Part shown: piece by piece, positions 45,661 to 57,123 of the stretch
How the letters are laid out: each line of letters opens with the position of its first letter
Position numbering within the stretch: position 1 is the stretch's first letter
Assembly: GCA_947650365.1 (NCBI GenBank)
Contig: OX393550.1
Span: forward strand, 69,185,744-69,249,743
DNA: 64,000 nucleotides
Direction: 5' to 3'
DNA from: Chamaelirium japonicum
Lineage: Eukaryota > Streptophyta > Magnoliopsida > Liliales > Melanthiaceae
Translations under genes and position numbers: made by a program
Notes under the pieces: generated by a model
What the model was told of the DNA's origin: nothing
Databases searched by the model: none
What the model saw: the letters and a program-made list of their open reading frames with translations, nothing else

Positions 45661-46398
45661 GCACCATTTTCGGCATCCCACTTCACAGCCGTCCGTTGTT
45701 CCACCCATACCCGATCGGTGCAGCACACATGGTCCCAATCGGCAGGCAAAGAAATGGTAGTGATCAGGTGCAAGCTAGAGCCTATGTGCTGGACCAATCA
45801 CAATTATTTCCATCTGTGAGATAGGGTGCAGAGGATGGTACCGATAAAGGGTGCATAACTTTTTCATGTTTGAGTGTGCAAATCCTAGCCGTTGATGTCA
45901 TGCTCACTGTCCACTGATTGCCCGGCCGGTCCAATCAAAGAATTTGATGGTCAAAGGAGGAGGAAAAGCTTGCTCCTTGGTTTCCAGTGGCGGCTCGAGG
46001 AATTTGTATAAGTGGGCCAAAACTTGTATTAAAAAATATTTTTATATGTGACATCATGAAGTAGGATTCGGTGAATTGGTGGAGTGGGATCAAACCAACT
46101 GTCAAAATTGGCCCCACTCGCACGTATGTAGCGCCACCCATGTTGGTGGCTCTTTCAGGAGTCGAACATGGAACCTCTCAAACAAGGGAGACAGGGGGAG
46201 TACAACTCGTACAAGAGCCTGCCGGTGAGTTTGGTGAGTTTTAATTATTTTTTTACTTGATTAGAAATAAAAACAAAAATGAAGAAGATATGTACCATCA
46301 TATTCAATCCTCTAAGTCTCTCTTAGAGTTCTAACCTTTTACGGTTCAAAACCATAGCCATCCGATGCATGTTATGTGGCACTAATGGTATCACAATC
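45661..46398. other. Intergenic repeats
   Basis: A possible MITE-like piece at about 45985-46138 (CAGTGGCGGCTCGAGGAATT at one end, GTAGCGCCACCC at the other). Otherwise no gene recognised. Confidence 0.35.
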
Positions 46399-47397
46399 GT
46401 TGTCGCCAAGGAATAAAAAATCGATAAATTTCGCAAAATATCGCGAAACATTTCGAAAAAATGAGAACCCGATACGAAATCCACCTGCAATCTCGAGCAG
46501 AAATAGAAATGTCAAAATATCGAGCGGTTTCGCGAAATATCGCGTTCTCAGCAGCCTATTTACATATAATAACATTTAAGTAAATGTTGTTTTACTTAAT
46601 TTTTATTTTCTCCATTTACTTTAAGTTATTATATGTAAATAAGCAAATACCCCCCATTTGATTTCAATAAAAATATCAAAAAAATCCAAAAACAACGGAA
46701 TCAAAAAGTAAACTTTCTGTTTTAGTAGGAGAAAACAGTTTTTATGGATTTTTATAAAATCTACATGGTGAGAAAAGTGATTAAATCAACTCCTTTTTAG
46801 CTCAAAAAATTTCACAAGATGTAGAAGTAGGAGTGCATCTAGAAAACCATGGTCCATCTTAGAAAATTTTGAATGTATAAAAACTTTTCTTAGAAAAACT
46901 CTTTTTTTCAGACTTAGTAAAAAAACAATGTTTCACATTTCAATATATTTTTGCACAATTTTAAATTTTCATAACTTTCTTGTTTTAAGTCTGCTTTCAA
47001 AATCGTTTGAAACATTATTTTAACAATAAACTAATCTTTATTTTGAAAATATTTTTATCCAAAAATAAGATAAAAAATATTTGAAAAATATATATTAAAA
47101 TCGAACCAAATAAAATTGCACAAGACTCACATACTCAATACATTGAACACATGTTATGTGAAGCTCTACACCCCTAAATAGGGTACAAATATTATTTGAG
47201 TATTCCAAAACGTGTATCTATACTTGGTTTATGACTATCTATAGTTTCACTAAAAAATTCCATCAAAAAATCAATATTTTCACCATTTCTATAAAATTGC
47301 AATATGTCCACATTGTCGAAATATTTCCACGAAATATTTACATATCCAGAAGGTCGAAATTTCCACCGAAATGGAGATTTCGAACCTTGGTTGTCGC
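46399..47397. mobile_element. hAT-type element, 983 bp, with 8-bp duplication
   Basis: The element is 46407-47389, beginning CAAGG and ending CCTTG. GTTGTCGC is duplicated exactly at 46399-46406 and 47390-47397. Near both ends are TTTCG/CGAAA-rich motifs (ATTTCGCAAAATATCGCG, GGTCGAAATTTCCACCGAAA). No transposase. The right 600 bp match 60568-61164 closely. Confidence 0.85.
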
Positions 47398-47649
47398 TAA
47401 GTGAGATTTACAATGGAACCCATAGGAGTCATAACGACACTCAGTCCGACGGCTGCGATGACACTAGACCATGTGAGGTGCATCAGCAGCCTACCATCCC
47501 TAAGTGTAGGTCATTGGAACCGTAGAAGATTTGAACTCCCTCTAACGTGGAGTAGTTGTGCTTCCAAAGCAAACAAAACGTTGAATATTATGGATGGGGA
47601 CCTCTAACACGTTGGAAAGCAATTAGGAGCCCAAAAACGGAAAACCAAC
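47398..47649. other. Intergenic sequence
   Basis: No gene or repeat recognised. Confidence 0.4.
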
Positions 47650-47817
47650 GAGTTCGGATCTCCTCCGATGGGTCGGTCTCAGTCGGTGGGCCTGGTGCCC
47701 ATCACAGCCGCATGCAATCTGCTGGAATAAGATACAATTTCGAGATACCTCCCATCATGCGGCTGTGATATGTACAGGCCCACCGACAGGCAGATCAACT
47801 AGAGGAGATCCGAGCTC
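47650..47817. mobile_element. MITE, GAGTTCGGATCTCCTC family, copy 1
   Basis: 168 bp with inverted ends GAGTTCGGATCTCCTC and GAGGAGATCCGAGCTC. Internal CATCACAGCCGCATG and CATGCGGCTGTGATA also pair, so most of the element can fold on itself. Confidence 0.75.
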
Positions 47818-47826
47818 TAAGCAAAT

Positions 47827-47991
47827 GAGTTCAGATCTCGTCCAATCGGTCCGACCCGCCGGGCGGTACACATCACCGACGTTTGTAGCTGACTGGAGTA
47901 CGGTTCCCTTTCTAGTGGTTTATTATCGTGTGGCTATGATACACATTGGATCCGCTGATCGGGGCCGACCGAATATTGGAGATCTGAACTC
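47827..47991. mobile_element. MITE, GAGTTCGGATCTCCTC family, copy 2
   Basis: 165 bp with perfect inverted ends GAGTTCAGATCTC and GAGATCTGAACTC. It lies nine bases after copy 1. Confidence 0.75.
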
Positions 47992-47997
47992 AAAAGA

Positions 47998-48333
47998 ATA
48001 TATATATATATATATATATATATTTCTTAAAGGAATATTGTAGCGTGATGGGTGCTTTACAGCTGTTCATGTCGTACAAAACTATTACCAAATGATAGTT
48101 AATAACCAACACGTGGGTTGTAAGATTAAGATAGCAGCAAATAATGAATAGATGGCAGAGGTAGGTTATTATTATACGGGTAAATTAGTGATAGGTCCTT
48201 AACAAAGATCTTATTTAGCGATAGGATGGATAAAGAGATGCTTTGGTAGCAGATTCTTTTATTTGAAAAATGTCCATTTTACTCGTATGTAGCCGTACAA
48301 GAAAATCACATAACTAGCAACAATTCGGTAATT
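47998..48333. other. Intergenic sequence with a TA microsatellite
   Basis: (TA)n at 47999-48023. The rest is AT-rich. GATAGGTCCTTAAC at about 48191 recurs in part near 48460 (TATAGGTCCTTAAC), hinting at ends of a further small element. Confidence 0.45.
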
Positions 48334-48443
48334 ATTATGAGATCGATGGATCATGTGGCTGTCCATTGTCCGATCCCCTCATGGAATTAGGGTTTTCCAT
48401 GGTTACTTGGGCCCTAAGTTTATTCACCCTATAAATAATATGG
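48334..48443 (+). repeat. Fragment of the copia-like LTR, reversed
   Basis: Matches, in opposite orientation, most of the LTR at 33578-33743 (TTATGAGATCGATGGATCAT through CACCCTATAAATAATATGG). Confidence 0.7.
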
Positions 48444-49293
48444 CAAATTCGGTATAGGTCCTTAACTATTTTGCAATATTAGCTACATGACACACTAATT
48501 TGCTATATTAGTTAAGGTCCCTGCCCTCTTCTCCCCCACTCTCCCGAGCAGCTCCGGTGGCGGCGGCCTCGCGCTCGACCCTGACGACCTCGTGCTCGAC
48601 CCCTGACGACCTCGCGCTCGACCCCGACGACCCCATCGACCCCCGAGCAGTTGCAACAGAGGAGGCGGGGGCAGCGACCAGCAACTCCGGTGTTGGCGGA
48701 GACGGCAGCGGCGAGGTGGTTCGGTTGAGCTCCCTAGGTCTAGGGTTCATCCCATGGCTTGTTGAACTCCCATACATCTCACGTCCGGCCACACCCAGTC
48801 AGAGGCTGCATCACGATCTCCATCAAATCCCGATCCGGGGGTTGATCCCACATAGGAATATCAAAGGTTTTGACCATGATCATCAAATTTTGGGATGACA
48901 ATCCAGTGTAATTTTTTCGTCTCCGGAGAGATCAGATCCCGTCGGTGATTTGCGTGATTTTTTTTTTTCTTGTTGATTGTTGTTTCTTCTCTTTTTTTGG
49001 TTCTGTACAGGCCATCTATGCCCAACGGATTTCGATCCCGGTGGCAACCTGAGTGACGACCCACTCACCTGCAACAACGACGACACCGTGTTGCACGGTA
49101 GCATCCGTGTGCTGCCATGATGGCGACAACCTGCGGGCGGCTCACGGTGGCCTCCTCATAGCGCAACAACAGATCGACTCCTCGCGTGCATAAAGGGCGG
49201 TGAGCGGCGAAGCCGTGCTCGTGTGAGCAGCGATGCTTGCTGGAGTCACGATGCTCCATGCGATTCATCTGACGCGGAGCCCGAGTGGTTGCT
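48444..49293. other. GC-rich region, possible captured gene fragment
   Basis: 48540-48760 is GC-rich with a repeated CTCGACCCCTGACGACCTCG-type phrase. 49060-49270 is again GC-rich. An intron-like AT/T-rich gap with GTACAG at its end (49008) lies between. Frames of up to 113 codons overlap on both strands. I recognise no protein. Confidence 0.35.
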
Positions 49294-49989
49294 GTTGTAA
49301 CGTTTCAAATATTTGAAACGTTACAACAATCCCCCACAAAGTTTAAATATTTGAAATGATACAAATATTAAAATCAAAATAAGTGTTGGGCAATCTTGTG
49401 CTGTGCATTAGGTGAAGGTGTCTTCCGACTTGAACCAACACTTAGTGTTAAAAGTTTGGTATGAGGAAAGTGAAGTGAACTAGGTCTTGAACCAAGCTTC
49501 CCTTGAGTCAGATTTCAATTATTACACATATAGCACATATCGACTCGGGTTAAGCGGGTTAGCACGTTAGGGTCATGCGTTAATATCTTGCTTCTTCATG
49601 AGAATTTTTTAAAGAATAGCCCGATTCCCATAGTCGTAGCCCTACGGCCACTCTCACATAGGTGAGTACTCCAAGGGTACCTGCGACGGATTGGTACCTC
49701 GCAAAATCCTGCCTTGGGCACATTAAGAGAGCAAATCTCAACTTGAACCGTCACACATAAGAGCGCCTCATTATAGGGACGGTAAAGAGTTATACTCCAC
49801 AGGATTGTAATCTCCCACTAGACACCTACTATGGCTTGTTTCTACCCTATGAACCTCATTCAAGGGATCTCCAATCATAGAGGTAGGGTTTCTACCGGAG
49901 GTGCCTAATTTATGGGCTTCAAACCCATCCCCCTCGATGAATCTAGGGCAGCACTCCTAGATAGACCTTTGATCAAATGATCGGCAAAA

Positions 49990-51241
49990 TTCTTTGCTGA
50001 TCTCACAAATTCCATTGTTATTATGGACTTCTTTTAATGTTCTTTTATAGACTTGTGTCTAACTTGAATATGCATGTTCATTTTCTCATTCGTGTTCTTT
50101 TGCTTACACAGATCTATAGCAGCATTAGAATCGCAGTGAATGGAAATGGTAGGTAATGGATTATTAACTACCACTATATTGCTGAGTATATTTTTTATCC
50201 ATTCAACCTTAGTGCAAGTGGAATCTAGTGTTATTAACTCAGCTTCCATAGTGCTTATAGCTGTTAATGTCTTTTTAGCATATTTCCAAGTTATAGCTGC
50301 TCCTCCTAGTAGGAAGATATAACCACTTGTGGATTTTATGTCAAGAGTATCAGTGATCCAGTTAGCATCACTGTACCCTTCAACCACAGAAGAATCTCCT
50401 CCATAGAATAAACCATAAGAGGTAGTATCCTTTAGATACTTGAATACCCTTTCTAATGCAGTCCAATGGTTTGCACCGAGGTTACAAGTATATCTACTAA
50501 GTCTTGAAACTGCATAAGCAATATCAGGTCTAGTGCGGTTTGCTAAGTATATGAGTGAACCTATAATCTTGGCATATCTATCTTGGGAGACTGGTTCTCC
50601 TAGATTCTTATTGAGTTGAATACTCTGATCATAAGGAGTAGATACTATCTTAGTGTTCGGGAAACCAAACTTCTCGATAAGCTTCTCTGTGAAATGGGAT
50701 TGGGATAAGAAAATTCCCTTAGGGGAATGAGATAGGGTCATTCCTAGGATTAAATATGCTCGGCCAAGATCTTTAATGTCAAAGCTCTTTGATAATAAGT
50801 ATTTGACATCCAAGGCACAATCTAAATTCGATCCGAATATCAGGATATCGTCTACATATAGACAAAGAATCACATATTAATTTTCTATGATTTTACAATA
50901 AAGATACTTGTCAAACTTGTTAATCGAAAATCATACGATAATATTATCTTGTCAAATTTATCGTGCCATTGTTTAGGTGCTTGTTTAAGACCATATAGGG
51001 ATTTTACTAACTTACAGACCTTATGTTCTTGTTCTGGAGCTGTAAAACCTTCAGGTTGCTTTAGGTAGATCTCCTCTTCGAGATCACCATTGAGAAAGGC
51101 GGTTTGAACATCCATTTGATGAATTTCCATCTTATGGATTGAGGCCAGGGCTAATAAAGTTCGTATGGTAGTAATCCTAGCTACCGGCGAATATGTGTCG
51201 AAGTAATCTATCCCTTCTTTTTGGGTAAATCCTTTTACCAC
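49990..51241 (-). pseudogene. Copia reverse transcriptase and RNase H
   Basis: 51241-50885 carries the RT start (YFDTYSPVARITTIRTLLAL, MDVQTAFLNGDLEEEIYL, KLVKSLYGLKQAPKQWHDKF). After a short frame break 50873-50034 carries LYVDDILIFGS with the catalytic YVDD, LSRYTCNLGANHWTALERVF, and the RNase H block GYSDANWITDTLDIKSTSGY and MEAELITLDSTCTKVEWI. Then FADHLIKGLSRSAALDSSRG and MGLKPIN end the polyprotein at about 49922. Well preserved for about 400 codons, so relatively young, but frameshifted near 50880 and without integrase core. Confidence 0.88.
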
Positions 51242-51488
51242 TAATCATGCCTTATATTTATCTATGGATCCATCGGCTATAAGTTTTTTCTTAAATATCC
51301 ACTTAGATTCTAATGGCTTATTCCTAGGAAGTAAACTAGTTAAAATTCAAGTGTTATTAATCACAAACTAGTTAAAATCCAAGTGTTATTACTCAAGATA
51401 GATTATATATCATCATGAATAGCTTCTTTCCAGAAGGAAGAATCTATGGAGTTTAGATCTTCCTGATAGGATGATGGGATATCTTCTA

Positions 51489-51752
51489 TTAGAAAACTAA
51501 AGAAACATTCTCCAAAGTCATTTTCCACTCTGGCTCTCTTGCTCCTTCTAGGTTCAGGGTTTGTCTCGGGATGTGGGTTAGTAGGAGGTATACTAGTAGA
51601 AGGTACACTAGTAGAGGGATGACATCCTCGAAATAAGTTGCATCTCTACTATCTATCATTGTGCTATTGGATATCTCACTAATATCTGAGTTTATAACTA
51701 GAAACCTATTTGTGTTGTTGTTTAGTGAGTAACCGACTAAAACAGCATCCAC
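51489..51752 (-). pseudogene. Copia integrase C-terminal segment
   Basis: VLVGYSLNNNTNRFLVINSD then SRDATYFEDVIPL, the segment that links integrase to RT in plant copia polyproteins. A diverged 250-base stretch separates it from the RT start. Confidence 0.7.
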
Positions 51753-51839
51753 GATCTTAGGTCCTATTTGTTTCTTCTTGGGATCTGGAATTCCTACCTT
51801 AGCTAAACACCCCTACTTTGATATAATGGAGGTTAGGAT

Positions 51840-52025
51840 TTTTACCTTTTTGAAGTTATGAAAGTTCGAAATGGCAAATCGGTTAACACCGGCATCATCA
51901 ATGCCATACTCAGCTTCTAATGCTTCCCAAAGTTTCTTGGCGGTATCAGTGGTCTTTAGTTATATGTCATAGAGCTTGTCGGATAAAGCATTAAGAATAC
52001 AGTTGTGAAATGGTAGTCTATCTCT
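51840..52025 (-). pseudogene. Copia gag fragment
   Basis: The minus strand reads CILNALSDKLYDI, then a stop, then DTAKKLWEALEAEYGIDDAG and VNRFAISNF, the conserved part of plant copia gag (UBN2-type). It lies directly next to integrase sequence, which shows an internal deletion of the element. Confidence 0.65.
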
Positions 52026-52105
52026 TTCAGGGTTTTTCCAACAAGAGACATCTCGGGTGTAGAGGTAAAGGGTGTACCTTAGGCATCAGAAGTACCAACA
52101 TTGGT

Positions 52106-52693
52106 AGGGGTGGGATTGAAGCCCATAAATTAGGCACCTCCAGTAGAAACCCTACCTCTATGATTGGAGATCTCTTGAATGAGGTTCAAAGGGTAGAAAC
52201 AAGCCAGAGTAGGTGTCTAGTGGGAGAGCACAATACTGTGGAGTATAATTCCTTCTCGTTCCTATGATAAGGTGCTCTCATATGTGACGGTTCATGTTGA
52301 GATTTACTCTCTTAATGAGCCCAAGACAGGATTCTGCGAGGTACCAATCCATCGCAGATACCCTTGGAGGACTCACCTACGTGAGAGTAGTCGTGTGGCC
52401 GCGACTATGGGAATCAGGCTATTCCTTAAAAAATTCTCATGAAGAAGCAAGATATTAGTGCATGGCGCTTAACCCGAGTCGATATGTGCTATATGTGTAA
52501 TAGTTGAAATCTGACTCAAGGGAAGCTTGGTTCAAAACCTAGTTCACTTCGCTTTCCTCAGACCAAACTTTTAACACTAAGTGTTGGTTCAAGTTGGAAG
52601 ACACTTTTACCTAATGCATAGCACAAGATTGCCCAACACTTCTTTTGATTTTAATATTTGTATCATTTCAAATATTTAAACTTTGTGGGGGAT
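52106..52693 (+). repeat. Inverted copy of the copia 3' region
   Basis: Matches 49294-49925 in opposite orientation (for example ATAAATTAGGCACCTCC; CACTAAGTGTTGGTTCAAGT; ACTTTGTGGGGGATTG). About 590-630 bp per arm with a 2.1-kb spacer, so a transcript crossing both could fold into a long hairpin. Confidence 0.85.
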
Positions 52694-53660
52694 TGCAAAA
52701 CCGGTCACAATGGGCCTTAATGTTCAGCCTTGAAAGCTGGGTCCAACGGTTGGATTTTTCCCTATATAAAGCCCCTCAAACTCCTATCACAAAACAAGGT
52801 TTTCTTTTCTTCTTCTTTGGGAAAAATTCTGCCACAAAATTCTTGGATTTCAAAGTTTGTTTCTTCGGGCAATCATCATCGGCATAGGGTCAACTGATTC
52901 TCGATCGAGTCGTGCCGACAATTGAGGAGGAGCTCGAATTGGGTTCGTTGTACCTTGGGTTTGAAGGATCCGTTCAAACCCGCACGAGAGGAGGACTTTC
53001 GTTCTTAGACTGTTGTTCCTAATCATATGAACTAGATAATTTGTCAAATTACAAATTAACTAAACAAAAATGAATTCAAACTAATTAGGGCTATCTGAAC
53101 GACTTCCTATTAAATAAACGTTTCAATTAGTATTAGGCCTGGTCAGGCAAAAGTACCTACCCATATCAGACAGCTGTAATTGGCCTTAGAGAAAGAAAAC
53201 ATATTTGAAACAGCTGTAATGTTGGAAACGTTACAGCTTTGATTGCAAAACCGGTCACAATGGGCCTTAATGTTCAGCCTTGAAGGCTGGGTCCAACGGT
53301 CGGATTTTCCCTTATATAAAGCCCCTCAAACTCCTATCATAAAATAAGGTTTTCTCTTCTTCTTCTTTTGGAAAAATTCTGCCACAAAAATTCTTGAGTT
53401 TCAAAGTTTGTTTGTTCGAGCAATCATCATCGGTAAAGGGTCAACTAATTCTCGATCAGGTCGTGCCGGCAATCGAGGAGGAGCTCGGATTGGGTTCGTT
53501 GTACCTTGGGTTTGAAGGATCCGTTCAAACCCGCACGAGGGGAGAACTTTCATTCTTAGGGCAGTGATTACGCGCCTCTAATCCATTTAGTAAAGTTTCT
53601 CTTTTGTTTAGTTAATTTATAATTTAACAAATTGTCTAGTTCATATGATTAGGAACAACA
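52694..53660 (+). repeat. Two tandem copia LTR copies
   Basis: TGCAAAACCGGTCACAATGG starts at about 52694 and again at 53241. About 350 bases are shared (TATATAAAGCCCCTCAAACT includes a TATA box; GGTTTGAAGGATCCGTTCAA near the end). The first copy follows the purine tract of the 3' region directly, as a 3' LTR would. 53010-53075 and 53605-53662 are reversed with respect to each other, so the locus is rearranged. Confidence 0.75.
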
Positions 53661-53693
53661 GTTGCTCCCTACGCGTGACCGTCGCCGTCCGAC

Positions 53694-54268
53694 GAGGAGC
53701 CTAGGGGTGAGCATCGGTTTTGTCGGTCGGTTTTGGTGTCGGTTTTGTTGGTTTTATTTTTTTTTGGTTTTCGAAAAATCAAAACCGAAACCGAAACCGA
53801 AATGGTCGGTTTTTGTCGTTTCGGTGTGATCGGTTTTCGGTTCGGTTTCGGTTGATATGAGGTATGTTAGAGCTCTTGGCTCTTGAATCTTAATCGTCAG
53901 TTCGTCACAAATAGGTGGATGATTGTATCCTTACATAGTGCCAAAATGAAAGTTCAAAGCAAAATCAACCGACGTTCACTCGTTTGAAGCATTGTAGATG
54001 TAAAATAATTACTTCATACTTGCACTTACTGGAAACAAAAGTATTATGGTCGTTGAGTTTATGATTTAAGAAGTCGAGTCGGTTTTTTCGGTTTCAGTTC
54101 AGTGTTCCATACCCGGGAACCGAAACCGAAACCGATTTATTCGATTTTGTCGGTTCGGTTTGTTTTCGGTTCGGTTTGATGTTCGGTTCGGTTATTTAGG
54201 TTAAATTTTGGTCGGTTTCGGTTCTGTTAGGCGGTTCGGGTTGGGTTTTGCACAGCCCTAGCGGAGCC
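53694..54268. mobile_element. hAT MITE, 559 bp
   Basis: The element is 53702-54260. The ends are TAGGGGTGAGCA and, from the other side, TAGGGCTGTGCA. The flanking 8-mers GAGGAGCC and GCGGAGCC agree at seven of eight bases. The interior consists of CGGTTTTGGTCGG/CCGAAACCGAAACC motifs. A phrase of about 40 bases also occurs at 15671. Confidence 0.82.
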
Positions 54269-55334
54269 CAACCGGCTGCTCCATGCACGTGACCGGAGAC
54301 GCCCGACGATGACCGACGCTCAGCTCGGGTGGATGCTACCTGCGCATGACTAGCGATGTCCAGCGTAGAGCATATGCGAGGCGGTGGCCGCTCAGGATCT
54401 TCAATCGGTTAGGTTTTTCCCCGATTTCATCGGGGAAGATAATGAACAGTATTTATCCGTTTGGGTTTTAAAACCCAATCACAATCCAGGCCAACCTGAC
54501 TGCATACATACCCGATCCATCTTCCTTTTATAACATACCCGGTTTAATTACTACAAACCCGACCCGAGACTGTGCATTCCCAACCCGTCAGCCATTGAAT
54601 AGCAGACCAGACTAGCATGCTGCAGGCCCGACCTGATTTCTATCCAACCCGACCCATTTTTCTATTTTAGGTTAAACCAAGCCAAGCCCAGCCAAACCAT
54701 GTCCGAACCCAGGCCAGGCCCAAACCAGACCTGGTCCGAACCCAGACTTCAACCCAGGCTTATGCAGGCCCAAATACAGGCCCAATCTGTTTTGAGCCCT
54801 GATCTGCTGTTTATTTAATCTATTTTTTTGAGCTGGACCGTCTTTGATATTGTAATTATGGGTTCGATCAAGACCCGATCTGATCGATCCAAGTATGGAT
54901 CTCGACTATTTGGACCGTTCCGGACCCATTAGTACTATACGATCTTATAAATTCATTTTATATAATGTATATTAAATATGAACGATCGATTTTAGTTTTT
55001 TTTTTTTAAAGGTTGATCGATTTTAGTTATGTGATCGTGGACTCGATTTATACCGGATCTAGACGATCCAAATATAGATATTGGATATTTGGACTGTTTT
55101 GGATACACCGGTATGATCTAATTTTATAAACTCAAATTTTTTTGTATGCTATCACTGTTTATGACAATGCAATTGATAGATATCTTGTTTAATTAAATTA
55201 TTAATGCAAGTTTATTTACTGGGCATATCTCTGCTTCATAATTCAAAATAGATATCTTTCATTTACCTTATATTTTGTTTGATAATATGGATTAACCTTA
55301 TTCTGGTTAAATAACAATAGTTTTTACTATAATA
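54269..55334 (+). other. Fragment of the copia-like leader, second copy
   Basis: 54420-55330 is similar in reverse to 38290-39050: CTGGACCGTC, GATCTGATCGATCCAAGTAT, GGACCGTTCCGGA and TGCTTCATAATTCAAAATAG have counterparts there. No open frame survives. It joins a Ty3 LTR fragment at about 55335. Confidence 0.65.
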
Positions 55335-55734
55335 TGGCAGGTCACGGAAACACACCATCAATGCCGCCCCGCACGGAGCGTCCCAGCTATCACCCCGAAG
55401 TATTATAAAAGGAGGCCCACCCCCTCAAAGAAAGGGATAGGAATTTTAGGAAAGGGAAGTGATGCCCGTCGCATTCCTGAATTTTCGTAGCTAGAGAGAG
55501 AGACTTGAGAGGTCGGCATTTTGGGAGGCCGGTCCTCTCTGAGTGTATATGGGTCAGGGTGAGTGTTTGTACTCGTGTTGCCTTGTTAGTGCATTCTCGC
55601 CCCACCCCGTGATTTTTTCCTTCGACGTTGCGAAGGGTTTTTCCACGTAAACCCCGGTCTACTTGTGTTCTTTGGATCGTTAGGTTGTGCCTTCAAGTTG
55701 AACCACCCAATTCTAGAAAAACCTCCCACAATAG
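55335..55734 (+). repeat. Ty3-type LTR fragment, same family as 3081-8684
   Basis: About 400 bp, plus-strand sense, from just upstream of the TATA box (GTATTATAAAAGGAGG at 55400) to the LTR end GAAAAACCTCCCACA. The U3 part is missing. It matches the LTRs at 3081 and 7694 in reverse. Confidence 0.82.
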
Positions 55735-56340
55735 TCACTAGCGACTCCGAGGAGGCCTATCATTGGGAACTCAGGCTTTGATCATGAATCGCTCTCAGAG
55801 GTTCCAACTCTGTTTAAATATAGAAATGAATGCACTTTTGTCTTTTTGTTTTCTTACTCACTGCTTTGTCTCTGATTTCTCATAGAGTTTGTAGGAGGAT
55901 GCAAATTTTTTGTTACTATTGATTTTATATTCTTTACCCAATGTTGTGGTGAATCACATTTAGTTGTCAAATGTAAGCAATCTAGCTGGCGGCGGCGACA
56001 ATGCCCAATGACAAAAGGGAAAGCAACTGACAATCCCATATAATGTGAAACAGTAGAGCACTTCGGCGATGAATGGTCGACGATGTTTTTGAATTTATTT
56101 ATTTCTATAATATTTTCTTTGGTAGTTTGATCTGATTTTTAATTTTTCTCATAAGGTGGTGTTTGTTGTTCTTTTATTTCAGTAGCAGAGATCGCGCAAA
56201 TGGTATTAATAAGCAATATTTTCTTCAATTTGTTTATTTTTACAATATTTCTTTCTCTTTAAACTAGTTTTTTTTATCCTTAAGTTTTCAACTACGGTTT
56301 GTAGGTATCGAAATGTTTTGAAAGGGCCAAAGATTTATGT
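55735..56340. other. Anonymous sequence
   Basis: AT-rich with a short GC-rich part (55985-56080). No gene recognised. Confidence 0.4.
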
Positions 56341-56344
56341 CGGA

Positions 56345-56925
56345 GGTTTCCGTGTTTTGACACATGGCCTTCTTTGAATAGCTAGATGATAGAATCCTTC
56401 TCCTGTGTGTGAATTATTAGAATCCTTCTCCTATGAAGGCAACGCTCTCTCATAATTCCTATTAAAAATCTACTATAAAGGCGATAAATATTTATTGAAT
56501 GGCAATTAATGTTCATGATATGTTTATTAGAAAAATCATTAGTACTATATATCACACCTCTGATGAGTGAATCACACTCACACTAGATTGTTCGCTTCTT
56601 CGGATAGTTGTGATGTCATCTGAGCCAAGTGTTGTGACATGTGGATGCCTATCGAAGAGCTAGAATCATTTTCCCATGTGTGAAAGTGGCTTTCTCTCAT
56701 GAATCCTATTAAAAATCTATTATGAAGTTGATAAATACCTATTCTATTGCATTTAATGTTAATTAAAAAAATCAGTAATACTTTCTTTCTCTTCCTCTCT
56801 ATCTAACAAGTGAATCATACTTGGACGAGTGCATCACCCTCATTCAAGATATATATTTTTTTGGACGGTTGTGATGCCATTTATCTCAAGTGTCATACAT
56901 CAAGTTCATCCGAGGCATTTATAAG
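56345..56925 (+). mobile_element. Two decayed Helitron copies, head to tail
   Basis: 56395-56640 and 56650-56925 each contain CCTATTAAAAATCTA.., a CATTTAATGTTAATTA-type phrase, ACAAGTGAATCA or GATGAGTGAATCA and GGTTGTGATG.CAT, in the same order as the Helitron at 67-364. The terminal hairpin and CTAG ends are lost (CCGAGGCATTTATAAGG). Confidence 0.6.
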
Positions 56926-57123
56926 GTGATTGGCTGTTCTTTGGCAAGCAGCCATGTTATAGGTGCACAATGTTATAGGTGCACACCATCCAATGGAACG
57001 AATGTCTGACTTGATGCCTCTCAGTGAAACAACGAGGAAGGCGGACATATTGGCTCCATTATTGACCAAGCCACAGGCCGACAGTACGGCGCGCGGTGAT
57101 AGATATCCCCACCAGATTATTAG

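Larger units (their letters stand above)
49294..52025 (-). mobile_element. Ty1/copia retrotransposon, internally deleted and 5'-truncated
   Basis: On the minus strand: a gag piece (52025-51840, KLWEALEAEYGIDDAGVNRF), directly followed by the integrase C-terminal link (51752-51620, VLVGYSLNNNTNRFLVI), then RT and RNase H (51241-50034), then a 3' region ending in the purine tract TTTGTGGGGGAT at about 49320. Protease and most of integrase are missing. The end beyond the tract is a perfect palindrome of 36 bases (TGTTGTAACGTTTC half). The right-hand LTR in the same orientation is absent. Instead an inverted copy of the 3' region follows. Confidence 0.8.

Noticed and set aside
48540-49270. A host gene with one intron
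   Set aside because: GC-rich blocks and a splice-like junction are present, but no protein family, start or stop pattern supports a gene.
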